Positions 36,575 through 45,231 of a stretch of 64,000 nucleotides of DNA are shown in pieces. Location of the stretch: assembly GCA_026004615.1 (NCBI GenBank), contig BPJM01000003.1:248001-312000 (forward strand). Reading direction: 5' to 3'. Source of the stretch: Planctomycetota bacterium (lineage in GTDB: Bacteria; Planctomycetota; J058; J103). Every line of letters begins with the position of its first letter. Position 1 is the first letter of the stretch. Both the position numbers and the translations under genes were made by a program. The notes beneath the pieces are model-generated. The model was not told the DNA's origin and made no database searches. It saw only the letters and a list, made by a program, of their open reading frames with translations.

Positions 36575-38356
36575 GTGAGTCCGAAGCCGGCCTCGGAGTT
36601 CCGGCGCGGCGTCAAGCGGCTGCGGATGGGGCATCACCTCTCGTTCTTCCGCAAGCACGAGGAATACTACGTCTACCACGACCTGTGGGGCTACCTGCTG
36701 GCGATGGATCGCCAGCCGCTGGAACTGTTGCGGGCGTTCGGGCCGCAGGGGCGAGCGATCGCCGAGGTCCAGGCGGAGTTCAGCGGGCGGCTGCGGCCCG
36801 AGCAGATCGAGAGCTACCTCGCCACCTTCCGCTCGCACGGCTGCCTGGTGCCGCTGCGCCACGATGAACGCTCCGAGGCGTTCGCGCGCGGGCATCCGGT
36901 GCGTGCGCCCTGGACGGTGGCGTGGCTGTCTGGCCGGCAGGCGGGCGAGGCGGCCGAGCAGCAGGCGCGCCAGGGCGTGCTCGCCTACCGGGACCGGGCG
37001 CTCGGCCGGGTGGTGCTGCAGCGGCTCGGCGAGTTCGAGGCGCGGCTGTTCGAGCTGTGCGACGGCGAGCGGACGCTCGCCGAGCTGGCCGAGCTGCTGG
37101 CGCCGCACGCCGGCGGGCCGGAGGCGGCTCGCCACGCGGTGGCGCGCTTCGTCTTTTCCCTGACCCACAGCTACCGCCAGGTGCTGAAGCTGCTCGACCG
37201 GCCGCGCTACACCTACCTGTCGTTGCTGCCGGCCTACGTGCGCTCGAGCATGCCGTTCGCCCGCCTGGAGGAGGCGGAGCTCCAGGAGCTGCCGGCGCCG
37301 GCGCCGTCCCGCGATGTGGTGGACCTGAGCGCGTACCACCGCGAGGGCATCGCCGATGCGGCCGCGCAGTTCGACCTGGAGGAGACCACGCTCTCGCACA
37401 TGTTCCGCGAGCCGCATCCCGCGCTCGGGGGCCGCTCGTATGGCGAGGCCTTCGCCCAGGCGCTGCTGGAGCGCAACCTGGTCCCGCGCCAGGGCGAGGT
37501 GGTGGAGGTGGGCGGCGGGGTGGGCTTCTTCGCGCTCAGGCTGCTGGAGACGCTGGAGCGCCTGGCGCCGGCCCACTATGCGGGGTTGCGCTACACCACG
37601 CTCGATCTGTCGGCGGTGCTGCAGGAGAGCCAGCGGCTGCTGACCAGCGCGCTGGGGGCCAAGGTGCGGCACGTGCTGGCGGACGCCTCGCGCGGGCTGC
37701 CGCTGCGCGATGCGAGCGCGGCGCTGGTGCTGTCCAACGAGGTGATCGCCGACCTGGAGACGGTGCGGCTGCGGCGGCGCGAGCTGGAGGCGGGCGCGCC
37801 GCCGGCGGGCGCGCCACCGAGCATCCGGGCGGCGCACGCGCTGCTCGGGCGGTACGGGATCGGCTGGCAGGACGCTCCGGAGGTGTTCTGGCTCAACCTG
37901 GGCGCGCTGCGGCTGGTCGAGGAGATCGCACGGGTGCTGCGCCCGGGCGGCGCCGCGGTGCTGACCGAGTTCGGCGCGCTCGACCGCTACCCGATCGAGA
38001 GCACCCACCTGGAGCACGGGGAGTTCTCGATCCACTTCGGGCACCTGATCCAGCTCGCGCGCGCGGTGGGGCTCCAGGTCGAGCACACCGACATCATCGA
38101 GTTCCTGGGCATGCGGACGCAGGTGCCGGTGCTCGCCACCACGCGCAGCCACTTCCTGTGCCTGCGGGCGCTGTTGCAGCGGCGCGGGGTGAGCCTGCAG
38201 AAGCTCGCCTATTCGCGCGAGCAGTTCGAGGCGCTGTGCCGGGAGCGGATCGATCCCGGCGAGATCGAGGGGCTGCGCTTTCTGCCCGCGGGCGAGCGCG
38301 TGCTGGGGCTCAGGCCGCGCGAGTTCCAGGTGCTGATCCTGCGCCGGCCGGCCTGA
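36575..38356 (+). CDS. SAM-dependent methyltransferase with twin PqqD-like winged-helix N-terminus
   Basis: 593 aa from a GTG at 36575 (GGGAG upstream). Two winged-helix modules open it: residues about 28-95 (YYVYHDLWGYLLAMDRQPLELLRAFG... LATFRSHGCLVPL) and 140-215 (LQRLGEFEARLFELCDGERTLAELAELL). This 'LW..L..MD..PLELL..F' and 'ERTLAELA' pattern is that of PqqD/RiPP-recognition-type domains. A Rossmann methyltransferase follows with motif I VVEVGGGVGFFALRLLE (about 309-325), a DLS acidic end of strand 2 and a long lid. Known proteins with such domains act on peptides or carrier-bound substrates. The substrate is unknown. It shares an operon with a patatin-like lipase. Confidence 0.75.
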   Translation: MSPKPASEFRRGVKRLRMGHHLSFFRKHEEYYVYHDLWGYLLAMDRQPLELLRAFGPQGRAIAEVQAEFSGRLRPEQIESYLATFRSHGCLVPLRHDERSEAFARGHPVRAPWTVAWLSGRQAGEAAEQQARQGVLAYRDRALGRVVLQRLGEFEARLFELCDGERTLAELAELLAPHAGGPEAARHAVARFVFSLTHSYRQVLKLLDRPRYTYLSLLPAYVRSSMPFARLEEAELQELPAPAPSRDVVDLSAYHREGIADAAAQFDLEETTLSHMFREPHPALGGRSYGEAFAQALLERNLVPRQGEVVEVGGGVGFFALRLLETLERLAPAHYAGLRYTTLDLSAVLQESQRLLTSALGAKVRHVLADASRGLPLRDASAALVLSNEVIADLETVRLRRRELEAGAPPAGAPPSIRAAHALLGRYGIGWQDAPEVFWLNLGALRLVEEIARVLRPGGAAVLTEFGALDRYPIESTHLEHGEFSIHFGHLIQLARAVGLQVEHTDIIEFLGMRTQVPVLATTRSHFLCLRALLQRRGVSLQKLAYSREQFEALCRERIDPGEIEGLRFLPAGERVLGLRPREFQVLILRRPA

Positions 38357-38395
38357 GGGGCGGCGGCCGAGCGCGGGCGGCGTGGCAGCGGGCAG

Positions 38396-38788
38396 CTAGC
38401 CGGCCGGGCCGCCGTCCTGGCCGGCGGGTTCCGAGGCGGCGGAGGCCGAGGTGGCGCCGGCCGCGCGGCCGGCGCGCTCGGCGCGCACGCGGCGGATCAG
38501 CTCCATGCGGGCGGCGACCTCGGGGTTGTCGGGCTGGAGCGCATGGGCGAGCTCGACCAGGTGCTCGCTCGCGTTCATGAACACCACCCGGCCGTCGTCG
38601 GTGATCACGATCTCCCCGCCGTGCTCGGACAGAAGGCTGCACGCCGCCTCCGCCTCGAGCACCAGCTCCTCGGCGCCGTGCCCGGCCGGCGCCTGGGGTG
38701 CGGCCGGCCCACCGCCCGCCGGCCCGGCCTGGGGGTGGTCCGCCGCCGGCCGGGCCTGTGGCTGGTCCTCGCTCCGCTGCTCGTTCAT
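38396..38788 (-). CDS. Small protein partnered with a radical SAM enzyme
   Basis: 130 aa. The ATG overlaps the TGA of the radical SAM gene (ATGA), so it is translationally coupled to it. The N-terminal 45 residues are a Gln/Pro/Ala-rich linker, then a compact domain of about 60 residues with one Cys (LEAEAACSLLSEHGGEIVITDDGRVVFMN) and two helices (HLVELAHALQP, NPEVAARMELIRRVRAERA), then an Ala/Ser/Gly-rich tail. The core looks like a helix, two strands and two helices. It does not match a RiPP precursor I know, but its size, position and disordered ends would fit a substrate or partner of the radical SAM protein. Function unknown. Confidence 0.65.
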   Translation of the reverse strand: MNEQRSEDQPQARPAADHPQAGPAGGGPAAPQAPAGHGAEELVLEAEAACSLLSEHGGEIVITDDGRVVFMNASEHLVELAHALQPDNPEVAARMELIRRVRAERAGRAAGATSASAASEPAGQDGGPAG

Positions 38789-39624
38789 CGCACGACCTCC
38801 AGCCCGTAGCGCGCCGCCAGCGCGCGCGCCCGCTCGCCCTCGGCCGGGGTGCTCGCGCGGTCCATGCCCGGCACCCGCCCGGCGCGGAACAGCGGCAGGT
38901 ACGGATCGAGCACCGACAGCGCCACGCCCGGCAGCTGCTGCGCCAACATGCGGCAGATCGGCTCCAGGCAGCACCGTTCGTGGCCCGGCATCACCAGGTA
39001 GCGGGCGATCACGCGCGCGCCGCTCACGAGCGCGCGCTCGAAGTTGCGCCGCACCACCTGCGTGTAGGCCGGCACCGCGGCGAGCCGCATCGCACAGGCG
39101 TCATTGCCGAACTTCCAGTCGCCCAGATAGACATCCACCACCCCGTCGAGCAGTTCGGCCTGCTCCGGGGTGTAGTACATGTTGCTGTTCCAGACCACGC
39201 GCGTGTCCGGCGGGCAGTGGCGCAGCAGCTCCAGCACCGCGAGCAGATTCACGCTCGGCTCGCCGCCGAGGAAGTTGACGTTGCGCGCGCCCTGGGCGCG
39301 GCGCGCCGCCACCACCTGTGCGAAGCGCTGTGGCTCCAGCGCCACCCCGCAGCGCGGGGCCGCCTGCTTGAGCACCACCGGGCCGCTCATGCAGAACACG
39401 CACCGGAAGCTGCACCCGCTCAGGTAGATCGCGTGCGAGGGGCACAGCTCCAGCTCCTCGCCGAAGTGCAGCAGTTCGCGCACCAGCCGCGCCTCGGCCC
39501 CCAGCCCGCAGTAGCCGCGCTCGCCTGCGAGCCGGTCCACCCCGCAGCGCCGCTCGCACAGCGTGCACGCGCGCATGAGCGCGCGGGCGCGCTCGATCCG
39601 GGCCTCGATGTCCGCCGGCACCAT
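38785..39624 (-). CDS. Radical SAM protein, PflX-like (COG1313 type)
   Basis: 279 aa from the ATG at 39624. The N-terminus has an auxiliary cysteine set (CTLCERRCGVDR...GYCGLG, four Cys), followed by the radical SAM cluster motif CSFRCVFC (CxxxCxxC) preceded by 'HAIYLSGC', and GGEPS, the SAM-contacting Gly-rich strand. This order matches PflX-type proteins, related to pyruvate formate-lyase activating enzyme, whose reactions are not defined. It would carry a [4Fe-4S] cluster that cleaves SAM. A TACGAT hexamer (39639-39634) ends 9 nt before the ATG. It overlaps the small gene downstream by 4 nt. Context gives no glycyl-radical enzyme partner, so the target may be the small protein. Confidence 0.85.
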   Translation of the reverse strand: MVPADIEARIERARALMRACTLCERRCGVDRLAGERGYCGLGAEARLVRELLHFGEELELCPSHAIYLSGCSFRCVFCMSGPVVLKQAAPRCGVALEPQRFAQVVAARRAQGARNVNFLGGEPSVNLLAVLELLRHCPPDTRVVWNSNMYYTPEQAELLDGVVDVYLGDWKFGNDACAMRLAAVPAYTQVVRRNFERALVSGARVIARYLVMPGHERCCLEPICRMLAQQLPGVALSVLDPYLPLFRAGRVPGMDRASTPAEGERARALAARYGLEVVR

Positions 39625-39730
39625 CGAGGCCCCATCGTAGCGCCGCCACCGGGCCGATGCACCCGGCATGGCGGCGGCGGGCCGCCATGCGCAGCCCGCC
39701 GCCGCCCCGCGCGCGGCGGCCCGACCGCGC

Positions 39731-40318
39731 TCAGAAGTCCTCCGGCCGGGTGTAGGGCCAGGTCCACAGTGCGACCTGGAGCACCACCGCCTTGGTCCAG
39801 GCGGCGTGCATCTTGTCGACCTCCTCGGCCGGCCGGCCGCTCTGCGCGAGGAACGGCCGCACCGTCAGCACGATCGGCGCGATGAGCGCCACCAGGTGGC
39901 GCAGCGGTACGTGCTCGGCCGCGGCGACGCCATCGGTCCGGTTCTTGCCGCTGCGGTGGTGGCGGCGGCCGATCTCGAACTGATAGTCCAGCCAGGCCTG
40001 ATCGAACCGGGCGGCACAGGTGTCCTCGACCCAGCGCCCGAACCGCCTGCGCACCGCCGCCAGGTAGCGCTCGTCCGGCTTGCCGTCCTCCTTGCGCACA
40101 AAGGCCGCCAGCAGGTGGGGGTGCGAGCCCACGAAGCCGTACCACACATCCAGCAGCTCCTCCACGCGCGGCAGCAGGATCTCGCCGGCCAGGCGCAGGT
40201 ACCGCAGGTCCTCCTCGCCCAGCGCGACCGACTGCTCGAGCTCTTCGAATTCCTGCCAGCGGATCGGCGCCCGGGGCACGCTGTCCTGCCCCAGGGTGTA
40301 GCCAGCGATGGCCGTCAT
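39731..40318 (-). CDS. Protoglobin (heme sensor/globin)
   Basis: 195 aa, the length of stand-alone protoglobins. It shows the family helices in order: QEFEELEQSVALGEEDLRYLRLAGEILLPRVEELLDVWYGFVGSHPHLL, FGRWVEDTCAARFDQAWLDYQFEIGRRHHRSGKNRTDG, then AEHVPLRHLVALIAPI. His120 or His121 in the 'GRRHHRSGKN' segment is the likely proximal heme ligand. Protoglobins bind O2, CO and NO in a deeply buried heme and act as sensors or in gas chemistry. The ATG (GGAGGA upstream) overlaps the TGA of the MarR gene (ATGA), so the two are made together; with a Cys-containing MarR this suggests redox or nitric-oxide sensing. Confidence 0.9.
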   Translation of the reverse strand: MTAIAGYTLGQDSVPRAPIRWQEFEELEQSVALGEEDLRYLRLAGEILLPRVEELLDVWYGFVGSHPHLLAAFVRKEDGKPDERYLAAVRRRFGRWVEDTCAARFDQAWLDYQFEIGRRHHRSGKNRTDGVAAAEHVPLRHLVALIAPIVLTVRPFLAQSGRPAEEVDKMHAAWTKAVVLQVALWTWPYTRPEDF

Positions 40319-41130
40319 GGCGATCCTCCTCCCCTCGGTGTCGAGCGCCTGGCCCGAACCTGCGGGCGACCGGCGCGCTCGACCCAGCCGGCGCCCGCTA
40401 CCGATCGGCTGCTGCCCCCCGGCGCCGGCTCCGTTCCGGGCTGCGCCGGCGCGCGCGGCGAAGGCTTGCCCTCGCCGTGTTCGGCCGCCGCCAGCGCCTG
40501 CAGGCGAACCCGCAGCGCCTGGCCGCCGAGCGGCCGGTGATCCGGACAGTCCGCCCGCAGGTGCTCGTCTCCCAGCGGCAGATCGACCAGGGCGCAGTGG
40601 TGGGCCGCCGGGGCGCCGGGGTGCGCGTACGGGCGGAAGTACTCGCAGCTCGGGCAGATGCGGGCCTGCCGGACCAGGCCCCGCTGCACCAGCTCGGCGA
40701 TGATCCGGAGCAACAGCCGCAACAGCCCCGCCTTGTCGCGCGGCGCCAGCTCGGCGGTGGCGCGGCGGAACACCTCGGTCCACTGGGCGTGGCGGGCGGC
40801 GAGCCTGCGGCCGCGCGCGCTCGGCCGCACCAGGACACCGCGCCCGTCGGCGCCGGCCGGCTGGCGCCGCACCAGCCCCTTGCGCTCCAGGGCGCTGACC
40901 GCGTCGCTGACCGTCGGCGAGCGGACCCCGAGCTGCGCGGCGAGCGCACCGATCTGCGCCGGTCCCCGGCGCACCAGCTGCTCGAGCAGCTGCCCTTGCA
41001 GGGCCGACAGCGCGTGCTGTTGTGCCTGGCGCGCCAGCGCGCGTGCCCCGACCAGTGCGATCCGCGCCAGCGCCGCGGCGAGGCGGGTGTCGATCGAACC
41101 GCTGCCCTGTTCGAACGCGGCGAGGTCCAT
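40315..41130 (-). CDS. MarR-family regulator with C-terminal four-cysteine domain
   Basis: 271 aa. A winged-helix MarR domain fills about residues 15-150 (LLEQLVRRGPAQIGALAAQLGVRSPTVSDAVSALERKGLVRRQPAGADGRGVLV). A second domain has Cys159, Cys162, Cys179 and Cys195 with His170, His177 and His178 nearby (ICPSCEYFRPYAH, HHCALVDLPLGDEHLRADCPDHRP), a set suited to an Fe-S cluster or zinc. I recall MarR relatives in Proteobacteria with the same CxxC...C...C tail. A 21-bp palindrome lies 7 nt upstream of its ATG, so it probably represses itself and the protoglobin. The last 60 residues are Pro/Arg/Ser-rich. No strong Shine-Dalgarno is present. Confidence 0.9.
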   Translation of the reverse strand: MDLAAFEQGSGSIDTRLAAALARIALVGARALARQAQQHALSALQGQLLEQLVRRGPAQIGALAAQLGVRSPTVSDAVSALERKGLVRRQPAGADGRGVLVRPSARGRRLAARHAQWTEVFRRATAELAPRDKAGLLRLLLRIIAELVQRGLVRQARICPSCEYFRPYAHPGAPAAHHCALVDLPLGDEHLRADCPDHRPLGGQALRVRLQALAAAEHGEGKPSPRAPAQPGTEPAPGGSSRSVAGAGWVERAGRPQVRARRSTPRGGGSP

Positions 41131-41137
41131 CGGCGAT

Positions 41138-41158
41138 ATAGTTAGGAGTCCTATCTAT
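41138..41158. promoter_or_regulatory. MarR-type palindromic operator
   Basis: ATAGTTAGGA, one central base, TCCTATCTAT: nine of ten positions pair. AT-rich, symmetrical and 7 nt before the MarR start codon, it stands out against the surrounding GC-rich DNA. The TAGGA-N-TCCTA core is like operators bound by other MarR proteins. Binding would cover the promoter or start region and block the MarR-protoglobin operon. Confidence 0.6.
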
Positions 41159-41251
41159 CTGGATGCTACGCCACCCGCCATGGCCTGTCAAGCGGCTCGC
41201 CTGCCGGGCGGCAACGCGGCTCGCTGGCGCAAGCGCGACGGTGCCGGTGGC

Positions 41252-42790
41252 TCAGACCACCGCCAGCTCCTCGCGCGGCGGCGCCGGCAGCAGTGCCACC
41301 GGCCGGGGCTCGGGCTCCGCCGGGCGGCCGTAGTGATGGGCGAAGGAGAGGTAGGCGACGTAGAGGAAGCCGAACAAGAACAGTCCCACGAACGGCAACA
41401 TCAGGAAGCGGCGCTCCCAGAGGACGATCCCGAAGATGACGGCGAAGTAGATCCCGAACGCCAGCTCCACCCACGGCAGCAGCGACTTCATGGCAGCGTA
41501 CCGCTTGTCGCGCCAGCTGCCGGCGCGCCCCTGGATGCCGTGCTTGGGGGTGCGCACGAATTCGCTCGGCTTGCCGAGCAGGCCTTCCAGCACCGCCTTG
41601 GCGTTGGACAGACACATCCCGATCCCGACCGAGACGACCAGCGGCACATACCGTAGCCGCTGCAGCCAGGCATGCGGGTAGACCTCGCGCTGCGAGGCGA
41701 CATAGAAGCTGAAGACCGAGGTGGTGGCGAGCACGAAGAACGGCACGTCGATCAGCAGATAGGTCAACCAGGTCTGCTCGAACCGGATGGTGAGCGCGGG
41801 CAGCATGAGGATCGACAGCAGCACCATGAGCACGTACGCCAGGTTCATGGTGAGCTGGTAGGTGGCCTCGATCTTCGCCTTGAGCGGGACCTGCTCTGCG
41901 CCCCAGATCGACCCCAAGAGCTTGCGCGCGCACTGCACCGCTCCCTTGGTCCAGCGGTGCTGCTGCGACTTGAAGGCGTTGATGTCGGCCGGCAGCTCCG
42001 CCGGGGCGGTGACCTCGGGCAGGAACACGAACCGCCAGCCCCGCAGCTGCGCGCGGAACGAGATGTCCAGGTCCTCGGTCAGCGTGTCGTGCTGCCAGCC
42101 GCCTGCGTCCTCGATCGCCTGCCGGCGCCAGATGCCCGCGGTGCCGTTGAAGTTGAAGAACCGGCCGGAGCGGTTGCGCGCGGTCTGCTCGATCTGGAAG
42201 TGGCCATCGAGCAGGATGCTCTGCACCTGGGTCAGCAGCGAGTAGTCGCGGTTGAGGTGCTCCCAGCGCGCCTGGACCATGCCGATCTCGGGATCGGTGA
42301 AGTGATCCACGGTGCGGCGCAGGAAATCGGGCGGCGGCACGAAGTCGGCATCGAAGATGGCGATCAGCTCGCCGGTGGCGTGGCGGAGCCCTTCGGCGAG
42401 CGCGCCCGCCTTGAAGCCGCGCCGGTCGGTGCGGTGGCGCAGCTCGATCTCGAGCCCGCGCTGCCGCCAGTACTCCACCCGCGCGCGCGCGATGGCGGTG
42501 GTCTCGTCGGTGGAGTCGTCCAGGACCTGCACCTGCAGCAGATGCCGCGGGTAGTCCAGCGCGGCCACCGCGTCGATCAGCCGCTCCACCACGTACATCT
42601 CGTTGTAGCAGGGCAGCTGCACGGTGACCGAGGGCAGCTCGTCCTCGGCGAAGCGGCGCGGCGGGCGCGCGATGTTGCTGCGGTTGCGGTAGTACAGATA
42701 CACCATCTGGTAGCGGTGGAAGCCGTAGATCGCCAGCACGCCGACCACGGCGAGATACAGCACGAGCAGGGTCCATTCGGTTCCGGACAC
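41252..42790 (-). CDS. Cellulose-synthase-like processive glycosyltransferase (GT2)
   Basis: 512 aa from a GTG at 42790 (GGGGGCAGG upstream). One N-terminal membrane helix, then the GT2 catalytic domain with DDSTDET (donor nucleotide), DADF (metal DxD), TEDLD (catalytic base) and QQHRW (acceptor/polymer grip), all expected for polymerising beta-glycosyltransferases, then four or five C-terminal helices forming a channel. It most resembles CslA/BcsA-like enzymes making beta-linked mannans or glucans. There is no PilZ domain. Proline-rich tail. No bcsB or partner genes are adjacent. A good promoter lies at 42920-42947, leaving a leader of about 120 nt. Confidence 0.85.
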   Translation of the reverse strand: MSGTEWTLLVLYLAVVGVLAIYGFHRYQMVYLYYRNRSNIARPPRRFAEDELPSVTVQLPCYNEMYVVERLIDAVAALDYPRHLLQVQVLDDSTDETTAIARARVEYWRQRGLEIELRHRTDRRGFKAGALAEGLRHATGELIAIFDADFVPPPDFLRRTVDHFTDPEIGMVQARWEHLNRDYSLLTQVQSILLDGHFQIEQTARNRSGRFFNFNGTAGIWRRQAIEDAGGWQHDTLTEDLDISFRAQLRGWRFVFLPEVTAPAELPADINAFKSQQHRWTKGAVQCARKLLGSIWGAEQVPLKAKIEATYQLTMNLAYVLMVLLSILMLPALTIRFEQTWLTYLLIDVPFFVLATTSVFSFYVASQREVYPHAWLQRLRYVPLVVSVGIGMCLSNAKAVLEGLLGKPSEFVRTPKHGIQGRAGSWRDKRYAAMKSLLPWVELAFGIYFAVIFGIVLWERRFLMLPFVGLFLFGFLYVAYLSFAHHYGRPAEPEPRPVALLPAPPREELAVV

Positions 42791-42919
42791 GACCTGCCCC
42801 CCTCTTCGCTCCCCGGCACCGAGCCGTCCACCGCAGGCGCTGCCGGGTCGCCGGCCGCCTGGGCAGGAGCCCGCGCGAAGACGCGTCGCAACTGCCCGTG
42901 GCACACAGAATAGCCGGCT

Positions 42920-42947
42920 ATCATAGCGCGGTCTTGCGCGTCGTCAA
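42920..42947 (-). promoter_or_regulatory. Promoter for the GT2 gene
   Basis: On the minus strand TTGACG (42947-42942), a 16-nt spacer and TATGAT (42925-42920): five of six matches at each hexamer. Among the best promoters in the window. Confidence 0.6.
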
Positions 42948-43038
42948 CCCGAGGCGGGGCGCTTGTGGTTGCGCGGGCGGCTACCATGAGGAGGCGGCAG
43001 CCCGCTCGAGCGGGGGCTCCAGGTCGAGGAGGCGGAGT

Positions 43039-44247
43039 GTGCGCGAGGTGGCGCGGCCAGGCGAGCGGGTGGTGGTGGCGATGAGCGGCGGGGTCGACTC
43101 CAGCGTCGCCGCCTGGCTGCTGGTGCAGGCGGGCTGCGAGGTGATCGGGCTGTTTCTGCGCAACGGCATCGAGGCGCCGGCGGCGCAAGCAGGAGCGGAC
43201 GGAGCGGAGGCAAAAGCGGGGTGTGCGAGCGGGGCGGCGGGCGCCGGCGGCGGCGCGCGGCAGCGCCGATTGCGGCAGGGCTGCTGCTCGGTGGCGGACG
43301 CCGCGGACGCGCGGCGGGTGGCGGACGCGCTCGGGATTCCGTTTTACGCGCTCGACTACAGCGAGCCCTTCGCGCGGCTGATCGAATACTTCGTCGACAG
43401 CTACCAGCGGGGTGAGACCCCGAGTCCGTGCGTGCTGTGCAACACCTGGCTCAAGTTCGGCACGCTGCTCGAGTTCGCCGAGCGGCTGGGGGCGGTGGCG
43501 GTGGCGACCGGCCACTATGCGCGGCGGCTGCTACCCTCCGAGCAGGCGCGCGCGGCGGGCGGGCGGCTGGGGCTGTTGCGCGCGCGCGACCGCGACAAGG
43601 ACCAGAGCTATTTTTTGGCCGGGCTCGATCAGCACCAGCTCGCGCGCTGCCGCTTTCCCCTCGGGGAGTACACCAAGGCCGAGGTGCGGGCGCTGGCGCG
43701 GCAGGCGGGGCTCAAGACGGCGGACAAGCCCGAGTCGATGGAGATCTGCTTCGTGCCCGGGGGCGACTACCGGCGGCTGATCGCCGCGCGCCGGCCCGGA
43801 TCGGTGCGGCCGGGCGAGGTGGTGGACACCGAGGGGCGGGTGCTCGGCATGCATGCGGGCTACCAGGGCTACACGGTCGGGCAGCGGCGCGGGCTGGGGC
43901 TCGGCGGGACGGGCAGAGCGCTCTATGTCACGCGGGTGGAGCCCGCGACCAACCGCGTGGTGGTGGGGCCGCGCAACCTGCTCGCGCGCCGGGATCTGCT
44001 CGCCGAACGGGTGAACTGGGTGGTGGAGCCGCCGGAGGTGGGCGAGCCCTTGCGCTGCGAGGCGCAGGTCCGCCACCGCCACCGCGCCGCGGCCGCGACC
44101 GCGCGCCGGCTGGCGGACGGCCGCGTGCACGTGCGCTTCGAGGCACCGGTCGAGGCGATCGCGCCGGGCCAGGCGGTGGTGCTGTACCGGGGCGAGCGGG
44201 TGCTGGCGGGCGGCTGGATCGCGCGCGAGCCAGCCGGGACAGGCTAG
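43039..44247 (+). CDS. mnmA: tRNA-specific 2-thiouridylase MnmA
   Basis: 402 aa from the GTG at 43039 (GGAGGCGGAG upstream; longer frames have no support). PP-loop SGGVDSS (16-22), GCCSVADAADARRVADALGIPF, the catalytic cysteines in CVLCN (131-135) and in MEICFVPGGDY, ATGHYARR, KDQSYFLAGL and GRRGLGLGG-like segments (QRRGLGLGGTG) are all present. The enzyme activates U34 of tRNA Lys, Glu and Gln with ATP and adds sulfur relayed from cysteine desulfurase. An insertion of about 35 Ala/Gly-rich residues after LFLRNG (44-80), containing an extra Cys, is unusual. No IscS or TusA genes are adjacent. Confidence 0.92.
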   Translation: MREVARPGERVVVAMSGGVDSSVAAWLLVQAGCEVIGLFLRNGIEAPAAQAGADGAEAKAGCASGAAGAGGGARQRRLRQGCCSVADAADARRVADALGIPFYALDYSEPFARLIEYFVDSYQRGETPSPCVLCNTWLKFGTLLEFAERLGAVAVATGHYARRLLPSEQARAAGGRLGLLRARDRDKDQSYFLAGLDQHQLARCRFPLGEYTKAEVRALARQAGLKTADKPESMEICFVPGGDYRRLIAARRPGSVRPGEVVDTEGRVLGMHAGYQGYTVGQRRGLGLGGTGRALYVTRVEPATNRVVVGPRNLLARRDLLAERVNWVVEPPEVGEPLRCEAQVRHRHRAAAATARRLADGRVHVRFEAPVEAIAPGQAVVLYRGERVLAGGWIAREPAGTG

Positions 44248-44311
44248 GGCTGGCGCGCGCCACGGGCAGCGCCGAGCGCGCGCGGCGCGCCGCCGCGCGG
44301 CCGGGACATGC

Positions 44312-45070
44312 TCAGTTCTGGCGCAGCTCCTGCATGTAGCGCTCGAACCGCTCCAGCTGCTCGGGCCGCAACAGCTGGCGGATGCGCTGTTCGGTCCGGC
44401 GCGAGATCTCCTCGCCGATCCGCTCGATGATCGTGATGTCGCGCTCGCCGGCCTGGCTGGCCTCGATCAGCCGCCGCTCGAACTCGTTCTGCCCCTGGAT
44501 GATCGCGCGCCGCACCTCCTCGCGCTGCTGCTGGTCGAGCCCGAGCGCCCCTGCCAGCCGCTCGATCTCGCCCTCCTGCGACGCCCCCCACGGCTCGCCC
44601 GAGGGGCTGGGGGGCGGCACCGGATGGGCACCGGCGGCAGGGGGCGCCGGCGGTGCGAGCGCGGGCTCGGAGGGCGGGGGGCCCGCAGGAACGGGGTTGC
44701 CGGCGAGCGCCGGGCCCGTGCCGGGGGGCGAGCCGGCGGCCTCGTGCTGCAACCGCGCCAGCGCTTCCTTGAGCTGGGCGTTTTCCGCCCGCAGCGCCGC
44801 CAGCTCGCGCTCCAGCTCGGAGCGCTCGGCCTCGAGCCGCTCCGCGCGGGCGCGGGCGAGCACGAGCTCGCTCTCGCTCGTGCCTGCGCCCGTGCGCGCG
44901 GGCGCGGGGAGCGGGCGCGCCGGGGCGGCGGCGGCCGGCGCCTTCTCCAGCCGCTCCAGCCGGCGCTCCAGCTCGCGGTTGGTGCCCATGAGCTGCACCA
45001 CACCGAGCAGCGCCGCGGCGCAGCCCACCGTGGCCAGTCCGCCGAAGATCTGCCAGTGCAGCAGTCGCAC
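44312..45070 (-). CDS. Membrane-anchored Spy/LTxxQ-like coiled-coil protein
   Basis: 252 aa from a GTG at 45070 (GGAGGAGG upstream). An uncleaved N-terminal membrane helix (WQIFGGLATVGCAAALLGVVQLMG) is followed by a coiled coil (residues 30-110, LERRLERLEK, ERLEAERSELERELAALRAENAQLKEAL), a Pro/Ala spacer and a helical C-terminal domain (about 175-250: LAGALGLDQQQREEVRRAIIQGQ, RIRQLLRPEQLERFERYMQEL). The spaced 'LGLDQQQREEV' and 'LLRPEQLERF' resemble the LTxxQ motifs of CpxP/Spy periplasmic chaperones. It would sit on the periplasmic face. It is separate from the queC-queE pair by 160 nt. Confidence 0.7.
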   Translation of the reverse strand: MRLLHWQIFGGLATVGCAAALLGVVQLMGTNRELERRLERLEKAPAAAAPARPLPAPARTGAGTSESELVLARARAERLEAERSELERELAALRAENAQLKEALARLQHEAAGSPPGTGPALAGNPVPAGPPPSEPALAPPAPPAAGAHPVPPPSPSGEPWGASQEGEIERLAGALGLDQQQREEVRRAIIQGQNEFERRLIEASQAGERDITIIERIGEEISRRTEQRIRQLLRPEQLERFERYMQELRQN

Positions 45071-45231
45071 CGCACCTCCTCCGCTGCCGGGCGGCGGCCG
45101 GCGCGTTTCGCGCGGCCCCGCGACCAGACGCCCCCATGATAGCGGCTCGCGCAAGCGCGGCGGCGCAGCGGCCCGGCGGGCGAGGCGGCAGGGGCGGCGG
45201 ACAGGGGCCGGCGGCGCGCCCGCCGCCCGGC

